A stretch of DNA of 64,000 nucleotides from assembly GCF_030035675.1 (NCBI RefSeq), contig NC_084480.1:15395263-15459262 (forward strand), read 5' to 3'. The position numbers and the translations under genes were made by a program. Positions 23,797-34,202 of this stretch are shown here, one piece after another (within the stretch, counting starts at the first letter, position 1; each line of letters opens with the position of its first letter). Below the pieces are notes generated by a model that saw only the letters and a program-made list of their open reading frames with translations, had not been told where the DNA came from and made no database searches. The stretch is from Rhineura floridana (Eukaryota > Chordata > Lepidosauria > Squamata > Rhineuridae).

Positions 23797-24695
23797 GCAC
23801 AATTTATTTATTTTATTAAAATATGTATGCCACACTTTTCATTAAGTATATCAAGGCAGCATTACAATATATAAAAACATGATAGAATTAAGAACCAATA
23901 AAAACATCATTAAACAAAGGTAAAAGCATCCATAAGTACCGCATTCGTTGGAAAACAAAATTCATATTAAAAGGCCTGTTTCAAAAGTTCAATTTTCAGG
24001 AGATGCCTGAAAAACAAAAGGGATGGTTCCTGCCAAACATCTGTTGATAGGGAGTTCACAAGGCAGGGCTTGCCACATTAAAGGCTCAATTCCTGTTGCA
24101 GGCCAAGCAAATCTCGAGGACATGAGGAACCACTAATAGTGCCCATCAGAATATCTCAGTGATTGAGATGGAACATACGAGTCAAGAGGTTCTTAAAGTA
24201 CTTTGGGCCCAAGTCAGGGCTTTGTGAATTAACACAAATACCTTGAACCTGGTCCAGTAGCAAATTGGTAACCTGTGCAGCTCTTTCAGCAGTGAGGTAA
24301 CATGTTGCCAGAAACCTGCTCCTGTGAACAATTTGCATTCTGCACTAGTTGCAGCTTCTGGACAAGATACAAGGGCAGCCCCACATAACGCACGTTACAG
24401 TAATCAAATCTTGAAGTTACCAGTGCATGGACCACTGCAGGCTATCACAGTCCAAAAACAGTTGCAGCTAGTGTACCAGCCAAAGCTGGCAGAAAGCACT
24501 CATGGCCACAGAGCTTACTTGAGTCTCTAGTGGCAAAGATGGATCAAGGAGTACCCCCAAACTGTGTACCTGCAACCCCATCCATGAGAGGCAACCAACC
24601 CATCTCCCAGACACAGGAACCACCCACTCACAAGGTCTCAGTCTTTCCAGGATTCAAACTTGGTTTATTGACTCTCATCCAGTTTATGTGATAGT
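23797..24695 (-). mobile_element. L2-clade LINE, C-terminal ORF and 3'UTR
   Basis: From the tail TGCCACACTTTTCATTAAGT rightwards, the minus strand gives the L2 order seen at 55.2-56.2 kb: 3'UTR, the region next to TGCAGCTCTTTCAGCAGTG, the CCCCACATAACGC block, the TTACCAGTGCATGGACCAC block and the GGATTCAAACTTGGTTTATT block. The frame is badly degraded. Confidence 0.65.
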
Positions 24696-24837
24696 TGCTA
24701 CTTTTGTGGGTTTTTCATAGAATACTATGGCATGCTTAAAGGACCAGGTGTCAGAATGAAAATTTAACCTAGGGAAGTGGTTTGTTTTAATGAAAATACC
24801 TGACTTCTATGCAAGATCTACTTCAAGTGTGAAGAGC

Positions 24838-24952
24838 CTTCCAAATGTTGCTGAATTTCAACTCCCATCATCCCTGGCCTAGTCATGCTTGCTGGAGCTT
24901 ATGGGAGTTGTAGAACAACAACATCTGAAGGTCCAAAGATTCTGCACACTTG
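24838..24952. mobile_element. hAT-like palindromic MITE
   Basis: CCAAATGTTGCTGAATTTCA, ACTCCCATCATCCCTGGCC and GGGAGTTGTAGAACAACAAC, ATCTGAAGGTCCAAAG are two arms of the same palindrome as at 50.34 kb. Confidence 0.6.
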
Positions 24953-25132
24953 AATATTCTAGGATTTCATTATATTGATGCTGAAATTGGAGCAGTCAAA
25001 ATGTTCATGTCAGATAATGCTTTACTTTTATGCAACTCCAATGACTGAAAAACTATCCTGTGTCTTTCTACCTCATATATTTTTACTTCCCCAAACCACA
25101 AACCTACCTATCTATCTTTAAATGTAAATGTA

Positions 25133-25312
25133 CTGCCTTCAAGTCGATTCCGACTTATGGCGACCCTATGAATAGGGTTTTCATGAGGCCGAGAGGCAGT
25201 GACTGGCCCAAGGTCACCCAGTGAGCTTCATGGCTACGTGGGGATTCAAACCCTGGTCTCTCAGGTCACAGTCCAACATCTTAACCACTGTTTTATGTGC
25301 TACCTCAAAAGC
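25133..25312 (-). repeat. Sauria SINE, near full length
   Basis: Reading the minus strand: tRNA-related head (GGTTAAGATGTTGGACTGT), B-box-like GGTTTGAATCC, then CATGAAGCTCACTGGGTGAC, CTTGGGCCAGTCACTGCCTC, and the BovB-type tail GGTCGCCATAAGTCGGAATC plus GACTTGAAGGCAG. The middle block GGAAGGCAATGGTAAACC is deleted in this copy. Confidence 0.85.
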
Positions 25313-25481
25313 TAATCACTGTGACAGACTTAGAAAATAGTCTACAGTAGAAAGGGAGCTCAGGCCTGTAAACCTTTAACAATATCACTTTGACTTTCAG
25401 CTATAAAGGTGAGAATCAGACAGCTATTTGGTTTCTGCTCACTATCAGGTCATAACCCAGGGAGACAAGTTTCAATAAATA

Positions 25482-25562
25482 GTAAACTTGTCGCCCTGGG
25501 CTCCGCTTTGCTGCTCTGGGCTCCTGCTGGGAGGAAGAGCAGGATATAATAATAATAATAAT

Positions 25563-25600
<38 letters not shown>

Positions 25601-25601
25601 C

Positions 25602-25640
<39 letters not shown>
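25482..25640 (+). repeat. L2 tail grading into (ATA)n(ACA)n(AAAT)n
   Basis: GCTCTGGGCTCCTGCTGGG and AGGAAGAGCAGGATATAATA are a LINE tail. It continues as about six ATA, thirteen ACA and ten AAAT units, a compound microsatellite grown from the tail. Confidence 0.8.
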
Positions 25641-26337
25641 AAACCCCAACTTCCCATCCACAGCCAGAAATCATTATGGTCAAACCTTAGTAAATCCGCT
25701 ATGAAATGCCCTCTGGGTTCAACTACTTTTCCAACATACCTATGAAATATTTTGGCACATGCACATAGACAGAACACATCCTAGTTATCTGGATTTATTT
25801 ATTTTTATAGATTTATGAACTGACAGCCAAATACTCATCATCATGATGTGAAGGATATGCACAAAGGGATGGCTTTTAAATTACAAGGACTCAGGATCAG
25901 GCCATCCATTTTCAGGGTTGGAGGCGGGTTTTCCCTTCATACAAACATAAACATATGAAGGCACAAAGTTGCTCTGCATGGTCCATCTAATCTTGTTCTA
26001 CTCTTATTGGCAGTATCTCTCCAAAGTCTCAGGCAGAGGTCATTCTGGCCCTGCTGAAATTCTTCTAACTGGAGATAGGACTGAAGCGAGAAACTTCTGC
26101 ATGCAAAGCCCAAGCTCCACCACTCCATTATGGGCCCTCATTGCAACAGTATGCCCCCCCCTCGGAATGCAGCACTCTTTTTTCCCCAGTAGTGAGGAAT
26201 GGGGAAAAATCAAAGGGATTCACTCAGACACATCACTGGGGTTGTGGAGCAAGCTGGCTCCCTGGGACCTGAGTCACTAAGAACAAAGCCTACACTTGAA
26301 TGCATAAACTCAGACCTGGGTTCTGTTTTTTTTGTAA

Positions 26338-26420
26338 TGTTATAGGACAATCCTATATATGTCTGCTCAGCAGAAAACCCCATTGAGTTCAATGGAATTG
26401 TATGAATATGATTGTGCTAT
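26338..26420. repeat. Foldback element (CCCATTGAGTTCAATGG family)
   Basis: ACAATCCTATATATGTCTGC, TCAGCAGAAAACCCCATTGA and GTTCAATGGAATTGTATG show the same palindromic centre as the 58.84 kb element. The right arm is diverged. Confidence 0.4.
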
Positions 26421-27119
26421 CTTAAGAGTGTGATAGACCTTTGAGAACTAGCATTTTATGTATCTCTAGATTTTATTCAGCTTGACACCATCACTTGGCA
26501 TCAAGGACACCCTCTGTATAGTCTTCACCAGAACAGGCATGTCTCACTAAGCATATCTGAAGAAATAAAGTGGTAATGTACAGAGAATAGCTGAAGAAAT
26601 ATTTTTTAAAAATATACTTCCTTGTAAACCAGACTGGGCAACACAGGGCCTGGCAGTAGAAAGGAACACAAACATAATGACATCTGCCATGTAAAAAAGC
26701 ATTTGAAAAAAGGAAATCTGGCAACAGATGCTCATAGAACATCCACTCTCAAAATGCTATTCCGCCTTCTTCCATCAGCTGTAACTGTGCAAGGTGTTAT
26801 CTTATTATTTGTCCAATGTATTTTCACCCTGTCCTTACAAGGACCTCAAGGTGACATATATAGGGCTCCTCTTCCCCCATTTTATCCTCTCCACAATCCT
26901 GTAGGTTTGGCGTAGAGAAACAAGACACACAGACTGGATCAAAGCTCCCCAGTGAAGCTTCCTAGCCAAAGCAGAATCTGAACACAGATCTCCCCAATCA
27001 TCTATCCCATGGATGGGGAACCTCGTAGAGCCTGAGGGCTGCATTTCCTCACAAGCAATCTTTTGAAGAAATAGTCAAAAAGCAGACAGGGCCAGCACCA
27101 GCAGTGGGTGGGGTCATCC

Positions 27120-27180
27120 CACTCTCTCTCTCTCTCTCACACACACACACGCTACACACACACTCTTATCACCTCAGACA
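27120..27180. repeat. (TC)n(AC)n microsatellite
   Basis: About ten TC units followed by about eight CA units and a second short CA run. Confidence 0.9.
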
Positions 27181-28558
27181 CAAACACAGCAAGTACTGAA
27201 TCAAGCAGAACCATTGTCCTCCCTTTTCTATCACTTCAAAACAGTGCTCATGCTCACCCAAAAGAAACTGCACCTAAAAAGACCAAACAGCCCTGCTTCT
27301 CTCTCACTCTCTTTTTCTCCCCCAACCCCAGGCCAAATATTGCCTTCACTCAATGGTTCATTCACTCACTGCTTTTTTGCCATGGCTGAGTGGGATGAGG
27401 CAAAGTGCCCCTTGGCTTATTAGCAGAGGGCCCTGGAAAGTCTGGACTGGGGGCAAAAAGGGGACTGGACTCTCCAGAAATAGTCACTTATTGAGCCAAA
27501 ACTGAACCTACTTTCCTTGACTGCTCCTCCAAAGAGCCATCACAGGCTTCTGTGCGTTTGTAATTGTTTTCTGTCTTTTTAACAGTGCTGCTGTCAATCT
27601 TGCTACTGAGGCCTCCACTTGACTGTGTAGGTGGCCAACTTTGAAGCTGGCCAAGAGCAGCTGAAAATGGCCAATGCGGCAAAGGGGATTGGACTCTTCA
27701 GTAGAGTGCTGACTGATTGTGCCTCAAGGCACTAGCAACTATGATGGTGGCTAGAAACGCATCATTTTAAAGCAGTGTGAAGGTTGCACATTTCTCTCTG
27801 TTCTCCCACTCTCACATGCAGAAGTGAGATGGGATAAAGAAGTGCTAGGCAGAGCCAGCAAATTGTGCAGGCAGAGTGGGGGGCAATAAAAACAGGTGTG
27901 ACAGGCAGTGACTGACAGTGGGCATGGCATGTCAAGAAATTCTGTTGGGTCATTCCAGTAGATTTGACTGGATCTGAATATAAGTGGTTGTTGCATCATT
28001 TTGTTAAAAAATCTAAATACATATATCCATATTGAGACACAAAGACACAGTTAGAAAAATTTTATGTAGTGTCCCTGATTTATAGGGAATCAGAAAGCTA
28101 GGAGCGTCTTCTAAAACTGGCACTGCAAAGTTTGTATTATGTCTGCTACTATAAATGATATCAACCTCAACCAAAAAAAGGCCCACTTTAGGATTTTTTC
28201 CCATTAGAAGACACTTCTAATGTATCTTTCTGTCCCTTAGGTTAAAAAAAATAATGGCACTGGTGATATTAAGGGCCTTATGGATGGGTCAAAGTTAGCA
28301 AAAAACACAATTCTTTTTCTATCTTTACTTACTTGCTGCTCACCTTGTATTTGGTTTAAAGTAGTTAGCAACTATATAAAAATGACATGTAGACAATGCT
28401 GAATAAAACCTTTTATGGTTGAAGCTGGTATCTTTTATAGAAGTAGATAAATTAAAGATAACACAAGCCCTTGCAGTGCTAGTTTTTAGATGACCCTCCT
28501 CTCTTTCTTACCACCCTGTAAATCAGGGGTGGTACACAAAATATTTCTAATTGTGTTT

Positions 28559-28626
28559 TTCTAATTGTGTTTTTGGTGTCTTAAGTATTCCTACCCATAC
28601 TTAAGACACCAAAAACAAAATTAGAA
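28559..28626. repeat. Near-perfect hairpin, 29-base arms
   Basis: The left arm (28559-28587) and the reverse complement of the right arm (28598-28626) agree at 28 of 29 positions. The loop is TTCCTACCCA. Key sequence: GTTTTTGGTGTCTTAAGTA against TACTTAAGACACCAAAAAC. It lies directly before a Sauria SINE. A partial extra copy of the outer arm (CTAATTGTGTTTTT) stands just upstream, making a short direct repeat. Confidence 0.9.
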
Positions 28627-28627
28627 A

Positions 28628-28826
28628 AATTTTAGAGTGTTGGACTACAACCTGGGAGACTTGGGTTCGAATCCCCACATAGCCATGAAGCTCACTGGGT
28701 GACCTTGGGCCAGTCACTGCCTCTGAGCCTCAGAGGAAGGCAATGGTAAACCCCCTCTGAATACCGCTTACCATGAAAACCCTATTCATAGGGTCACCAT
28801 AAGTCGGGATTGACTTGAAGGCAGTT
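28628..28826 (+). repeat. Sauria SINE, full body
   Basis: TTTTAGAGTGTTGGACTAC is the tRNA-related head and GGTTCGAATCC (28664-28674) the pol III B box. The body has CATGAAGCTCACTGGGTGAC, CCTTGGGCCAGTCACTGCC, then GGAAGGCAATGGTAAACC, ACCATGAAAACCCTATTCA and the BovB-like tail GGTCACCATAAGTCGGGATT, GACTTGAAGGCAG. This is the most complete Sauria SINE in the window. Confidence 0.92.
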
Positions 28827-28830
28827 CATT

Positions 28831-28859
28831 TCCTTCCTTCCTTCCTTCCTTCCTTCCTT

Positions 28860-28919
<60 letters not shown>

Positions 28920-28922
28920 TAA
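28831..28922. repeat. (TTCC)n(TA)n(CA)n compound microsatellite
   Basis: Eight TTCC units grow from the SINE tail, then about 22 TA units, then a (CA)7 run. A Penelope-like element begins shortly after. Confidence 0.95.
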
Positions 28923-28959
28923 ATGAATTTTGGATTTATATATATATATTGTATAAATA

Positions 28960-30830
28960 TATATACAACATATAGACTTCTTGACAAAGACATCACCACA
29001 GATCTCAATATTCGTATCATTACATCTATAGAAAATGTTACAAGTAGGAAACTTCTTAAAGAGGAGACTGCTGGTCTCCTTGTTAACCCAAATCCCACCC
29101 CTGGAAGGTTTTACATGCTGCCTAAAATCCATGAAGCCAACAATCCTGGTCGCCCAGTTGTCTCAGGTAACAACACAGCTACTGAAAGGATTTCTCTGTA
29201 CATTGATTTAAATTTACAAAACATGGTGCAAAACCTCCCATCATATATCAAAGACACCAAGGACTTCTTGCTTAAAACTGAGTCTTTAAACAAGCAGTAT
29301 CAGTTCCACAACAATACTATACGAGCTACTTTAGATGTCACATCTCTTTATATACCACATAATGATGGAATTCAGGCTTTAAATGAGTTCCTTAACACCA
29401 GGAATACAAACAATCCTCCAACAGAGGTTATCACAACTTTAGCTACACTAGTCCTGATTTGCAACAACTTTACATTCAATGGAGAACACTACCTGCAACT
29501 ACAAGGCACAGCTATGGGGCCTCACATGGCTCCATCATATGCGAATCTCTTTATGGGTAAACTGGAACAGGAGATCCTCAAAAAGGCCATCAACAAACCA
29601 CTTATATGGTGGTGATACATTGATGACATCTTTATGGCCTGGACAAATGGTAACGAGGGTTTAGAACAATTTAAAAATTACATCAACTCTATCCATCCAT
29701 CTATTAAGTTTACATTTAATAGTACAAATGACAATCCACGCATCCCTTTTCTTGATGTCCTTCTCACCATTGAAAACAACAAAATAGCCACTGATCTCTA
29801 CAGCAAACCCACTGATACCCACACCTATTTAAACTGGAAATCCTGCCATCCTAAGCATATAAAGAAAAACATTGTGTATAGCTTAGCTCTGAGAATCAAA
29901 CTTATTTGCAACACTGAAGATAAACACCAGAGAAGGATCAGTGAACTTAAAGAACACCTTCTTCTGAGAGGATATCCTCCACATATTATCGATTGCAACA
30001 TCCACCAAGCCTCCATTCTGTCCAGAGAAAACCTCCTCCATCATACTGAGGTGTCAAAAAGCAGAGAGCAACAGATTCCATTTTTGGTAGATTTCCATCC
30101 AGCATCTCCTAACTATCACTGAGCAATCAGAGAGAGCTACCCATTGCTGGCAAACTCTGACATCTTGCTAGAGCCATCAGCAGGCCTCCTGTTGTAGCAT
30201 TTCACCAGCCTCCTAATTTGAACAGACTGTTAGTGAGACCTGTGCTTAAGCCACCTATCACCAGTCCTGGGTCTCATCCTTGTCACTCTGAACGCTGTAT
30301 CACCTGTATGTACCTCAGGCAGACAGCTACTTTTACAAGCACTAGGACAAGCAGGACATATTACATCAAATGGAACATCACCTGCAGGTCCTGCAATATA
30401 ATTTATGTCATCGAATGCAAAAGACCAGGATGTCATATCCAATACATAGGATCTATGCACACACTTCAGAAACCATAAATCGGCAATCTTAACAAAAAAA
30501 GTGGAGCAACCAGTTGCAAAACATTTCAACAATGAGAGTCACAGCCTGCTGGACTTTTCTATAACAGCTATAGAGATGTCAACAGATCCAGCAGCATTGA
30601 CTAAAAGGGAGAACTTTTGGATATACTCTCTGGACACATTGGCACCACATGGCCTGAACCTGGAGGACAGTACAAGCATTACTTAGCTTCTGCAAATGAA
30701 GCCCCTCTGATCATTCCATCCTCAAAGCTCTATAATTGCCACCTTGGTAACAGGATTTGTATGTTAGCTGATGAAGGCGGAAGCCGAAATGTTTTGGTAT
30801 TACAATAAAAACCTCTGTTTTGTTAATCAC
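28960..30830 (+). mobile_element. Penelope-like element with RT and GIY-YIG domains (broken)
   Basis: Plus-strand frames give FYMLPKIHEANNPGRPVVSG, LDVTSLYIPHNDGIQALNEF, LQGTAMGPHMAPSYANLFMG, a YIDDIFMAW catalytic box and IPFLDVLLTIENN, the RT of Penelope-like elements. Then come a cysteine-rich linker (RCITCMYL, CRSCNIIYVIEC), a HIQYIGSM GIY-YIG endonuclease core and KRENFWIYSLDTLAPHGLN. The 5' part of the protein is missing and the frame is broken a few times. The 3' end carries a hammerhead-like core (30768-30789). It is flanked by a (CA)n-type run upstream and (GT)n directly downstream. Confidence 0.92.
30768..30789 (+). ncRNA. Hammerhead-ribozyme-like core at Penelope 3' end
   Basis: CTGATGA (30768-30774), then a stem II of GGC/GCC closed by GGAA, then GAAA (30786-30789). 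This is the invariant core of a hammerhead ribozyme. Stem III could form between TGT just after GAAA and ACA about 9 bases on, with one bulge; stem I is unclear. Penelope-like elements are known to carry hammerhead motifs. Confidence 0.55.
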
Positions 30831-30852
30831 AATTGTGTGTGTGTGTGTGTAT
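30829..30852. repeat. (GT)n run flanking the Penelope-like element
   Basis: About ten GT units directly follow the end of the element. Confidence 0.9.
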
Positions 30853-31569
30853 CTTTTTTTAAAAAAATGGTGCAGCAACCTTCTCCCCACCCCAGTGAAA
30901 GTACCTGGACTGATCCTATTTACAAACATTCTACCTTGAGGAACTCTTTTCTACACCACCTTCTCTGTTGAGGAACCTCAGCATGTCTGCCTCAATCTCA
31001 GAGCATTATAGGATGCACAATACGTTTATATGAAATTCTGATCAGGCATACTGGGCTCATCACTGTTCCATATGAACTGAACCCTAGACCATACCCTTCA
31101 GCACAGCAAGAATGGTGAAAGTGGGCAGACAGGCATCCAAAGAACCTTGTCCGCAGCTACCTGATCTTATTGAGGATTCTCTGACAAGCTTCCAAAGAAT
31201 TCCAGAGTTCTCTGTGATTGAAGTCTAATATGGACCACATTACACACTCCTTAACTGATCACCCACCATTTCCCATTTGTGAAGAATTTTTAAAAAGGAT
31301 CTGTTCACATATACTCTATTATCCTCTCCTTCTAAAGAAACAGGAAAAAGAGGAATGGCAACCTCAATGAATTTGACTGACCCAGCGTAGTCCAATATCT
31401 GGTCCATTGGCTCAGCTGTGGGAGACTCAGACTCAGGTCCTTGCCCATCAATAAAACTAAAGAACTTGACTGAGTCATTATCACATTATCAAAAACGTTT
31501 ATGATGTCCAAATGGAGGCAAGGTTGGCAATCAAAGTGCACGAGGACATGACAGCTATTCAAAGAGATC

Positions 31570-31747
31570 AAAACTCAGTGGTAGAGCATCTACCTTGTAT
31601 GCAGAGGGTCCCAGGTTCAATTCCCGGCATCTCCAGATAGGGCTGGGAAAAGACTACTGACTGAAACCCTGAGAGCTGCTACGGGTAATTGCAGACAATA
31701 ATGAGCTAGATGGACCAATTCAGTATAAGGCAGCTTCCTATGTTCCT
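31570..31747 (+). repeat. tRNA-derived SINE with CR1-type tail
   Basis: The head CTCAGTGGTAGAGCATC and CCAGGTTCAATTCCCGGC keeps A- and B-box sequence of a tRNA, closest by eye to tRNA-Ala. The body has CTGAAACCCTGAGAGCTGCT and GATGGACCAATTCAGTATAA, and the end GGCAGCTTCCTATGTTCCTA resembles the CR1 3' end. It is near full length (178 bp). Confidence 0.85.
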
Positions 31748-31814
31748 AAAGCACTCAGGAGAAAACACACATACCAGAGACATTTGGAGAGACACATTGT
31801 GTATAGGTCTTATT

Positions 31815-32415
31815 TGCTAATGGTAGAAGCCCGCAAGCCAAGATGGGCAAGCTAGAATGCCTAGTATTAAAGGGCAGCATAGATATAGCAGCCATAAGAG
31901 AAACCTGGTAGAATGGAGAGAACCAGTGTGGCACAGTTATTTCTGGATACAGACTCTATAGGAAAGACAGGGAAAGGTGTCCTTGGAGAGGCATCACTTT
32001 GTACGTCAAAGAGGACTGTGTCAAACTATAAATCCCAAATGGGACAGACTTATCTACAGAATCACTGTGGATAGCAATACCAGGCCCCAAAAGTAGTTTA
32101 GTTTTAGGGGTATACTATTGCCGCTGCCACCACCAAAATGCCCAGGGTGATCTTGAGATGAAGAATGAAATCAAGCAGACATCCAGAATTGCATTGTAGT
32201 AATGAATGATTTCAGGTACCCTCACATAGGCTAGATATATTTGTCCTCCTATCATGACAAGAAGGTAACATTTTTAGATACCATAAATGACTATGCCCTA
32301 GAACAGTTGGTCATGAAACCAACCAGAGGGGAGGCAACCCTGGACTTAATGATAAAATGGCTCTCAAGGACAGACGTAGAAGAGAAAATGACAGAACACC
32401 ACTTGTTGTCTCTTA
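31815..32415 (+). mobile_element. CR1 LINE endonuclease-domain fragment
   Basis: Plus-strand frames give GKLECLVLKGSIDIAAIRETW, ENQCGTVISGYRLYRKDRER, GITLYVKEDC, SLWIAIPGPKSSLVLGVYY and DTINDYALEQLVMKPTRGEA, TLDLMI. These are the ordered motifs of the CR1 endonuclease (IAITETW, GYRLFRRDR, LWV.I, GVYYRPP, PTREGA.LDL). Several frame breaks. Confidence 0.8.
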
Positions 32416-32419
32416 CAGT

Positions 32420-33235
32420 TCCTAGGTTAAACCACTCATATATATCAGCAACTATCTACAGCCTACCTGGACACTTCACTTTCACAAGCCTTGGGTAGTA
32501 GGCCTGCACTTGCTTACAGACATCCCCTCAACCTAAAATAACTACTCCCAAAAAACTGGCCACATAACAGAAATAAAGACAGAGGGAACAGCCCTGTGGT
32601 AGACCCAGATGCCAACTCTATCCCCATGTTCACTCTGGCAGCACTATTACAGGACCTAATCATGTTGTCCTCAACATCAGGAATTCATTCACCTACCCAT
32701 CTACCAAGTGACATATGGCATCATCTGCCATCAATGCCCTTCTACATAGGCCAAACAGGCCAATCTCTACACAAAAGAATAAATGGACATACATCTGTCA
32801 GCAGAAATGGCAATATTCAAAAGCCAGTGGGGGAACATTACAACCTCCCAGAACACTGTGTAAGTAACCATCTTGGAGCAAAGGAACTTCAAAGGGAGAC
32901 CAGAATATGAAATGGCTGAATTAAGACACAAGAGGTTCAATGCTATCACTTGTGGACTGAACTGAGACACAAAAGATTTTTAGCATTTTTTTTGTGTTAA
33001 TGGGCTTATTAATGCCAGGATGTTTGTTTACCACTGTTAATTACATAATCAACACTATCTGTACTTATTTTGTATTTCATTTCCCCCTGACATCTATGTT
33101 TACAATTCCCCTCCCCATGCCCACAAACCATGCAACTCTGAATCTGATGAAGTAGACTGTAGTCCTTGAAATCTTATGCAGTATTAAATGTGTTAGTTTA
33201 TAAGGTGCCATCTTTTTACTGCAACAAACACAGTT
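32420..33235 (+). mobile_element. Penelope-like element 3' end, second family (broken)
   Basis: A GIY-YIG-like core MPFYIGQTGQSLHKRINGHT and the following NIQKPVGEHYNLPEHCVSNH mark the endonuclease end of a Penelope-like element. About 280 bases later comes a hammerhead-like 3' motif, CTGATGA (33144-33150) with GAAA at 33168-33171, then GTGTTAGTTTATAAGGTGCC. This belongs to a different subfamily from the copy at 28.96 kb and is older. The 5' limit is uncertain. Confidence 0.65.
33144..33171 (+). ncRNA. Decayed hammerhead-like motif
   Basis: CTGATGA and GAAA are both kept. In stem II only three inner pairs (GAC/GTC) remain, with two mismatches and a G-T pair outside. The short stem III (TC..GC region) is doubtful. 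It is probably inactive. Confidence 0.45.
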
Positions 33236-34202
33236 ACCCCTCTGGAAATTGCTTTCTTGTAAGGATCGTTAAGACTGTTGTGGTGAGAAAATGCACCCCA
33301 CAATGTTTCTGCATAAACCATACTGGAGTAAGAAGCACATAGAAGTACTACAACAATCCCTGCAGTTGACTACCTCTTCCTTTTGGAATGTTATCTATTC
33401 AGGATGGAAAGTATATTGCTGTATCAAGAAATATTTCAATGTATTTCGACTAGCAAGCCGCCTAAAGGCAAGCATAGTATCCCTGGAAACCAATGCAGAT
33501 ATGGTTTTCAGAATGGCTATTTGGAGGCCTGTGCCAGTTACTTGTCCCCCAGAATTTTGTCTGCATCAAGTAGGAAATGGGCATTTAGGATTGTCTGCCT
33601 GCAATTGCTTCCCCCCCCCACAGGCAGAAAGGAACAAGTGCACTGAGAAATCCCATATTCAAATAAATACAAGATTTCCATGATTTAGTTGACAACTTTG
33701 ACATATAATAAGGGGAACAAGGAACACAGTGTGCTACCCTGTGGAAGACCACATGTACACATGAACAGGCCCTAAAATGCTGAAAATAAAAACTGGGCAA
33801 AAACGACCCAGCACATCCCATTCTTCTTGGATTCTGGGATTAACATAAATTTTGCCTTTGGGTTATGACTGTGCCAGCTGCTGCTTCTTACGAGGATTTC
33901 CTTCGATGCATATTTTATCTAACACAATTTTTTCTTCAGCCTGAATACCAAATTTTAAAAATACAAAATGTCAAGCAATGCAATGCAAATAAAATCAATA
34001 AAGGCAACATTACAAAACAGATTCACCACCTCTTGTTTTGCTCCCAGATGGAAAAGGGGACAGTAAAGTCAAATAGTTTCTTACTTGTCCAGTAGCAAGT
34101 CTAGAGGAATGGAACAACCTAAACTATTAGAAAACCTTCACAGAGAGTCAAGAACAATGTGGCATATTTAGCCTGTGAGAAAAGGGCAATACACACCATC
34201 AA

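Noticed and set aside
25416-25683. Frames rich in valine/isoleucine or cysteine/tyrosine repeats
   Set aside because: They are translations of the (ATA)n(ACA)n(AAAT)n microsatellite.
31570-31747. tRNA gene
   Set aside because: The tRNA-like head is followed by a SINE body and CR1-type tail and recurs at 42.1 and 62.5 kb.
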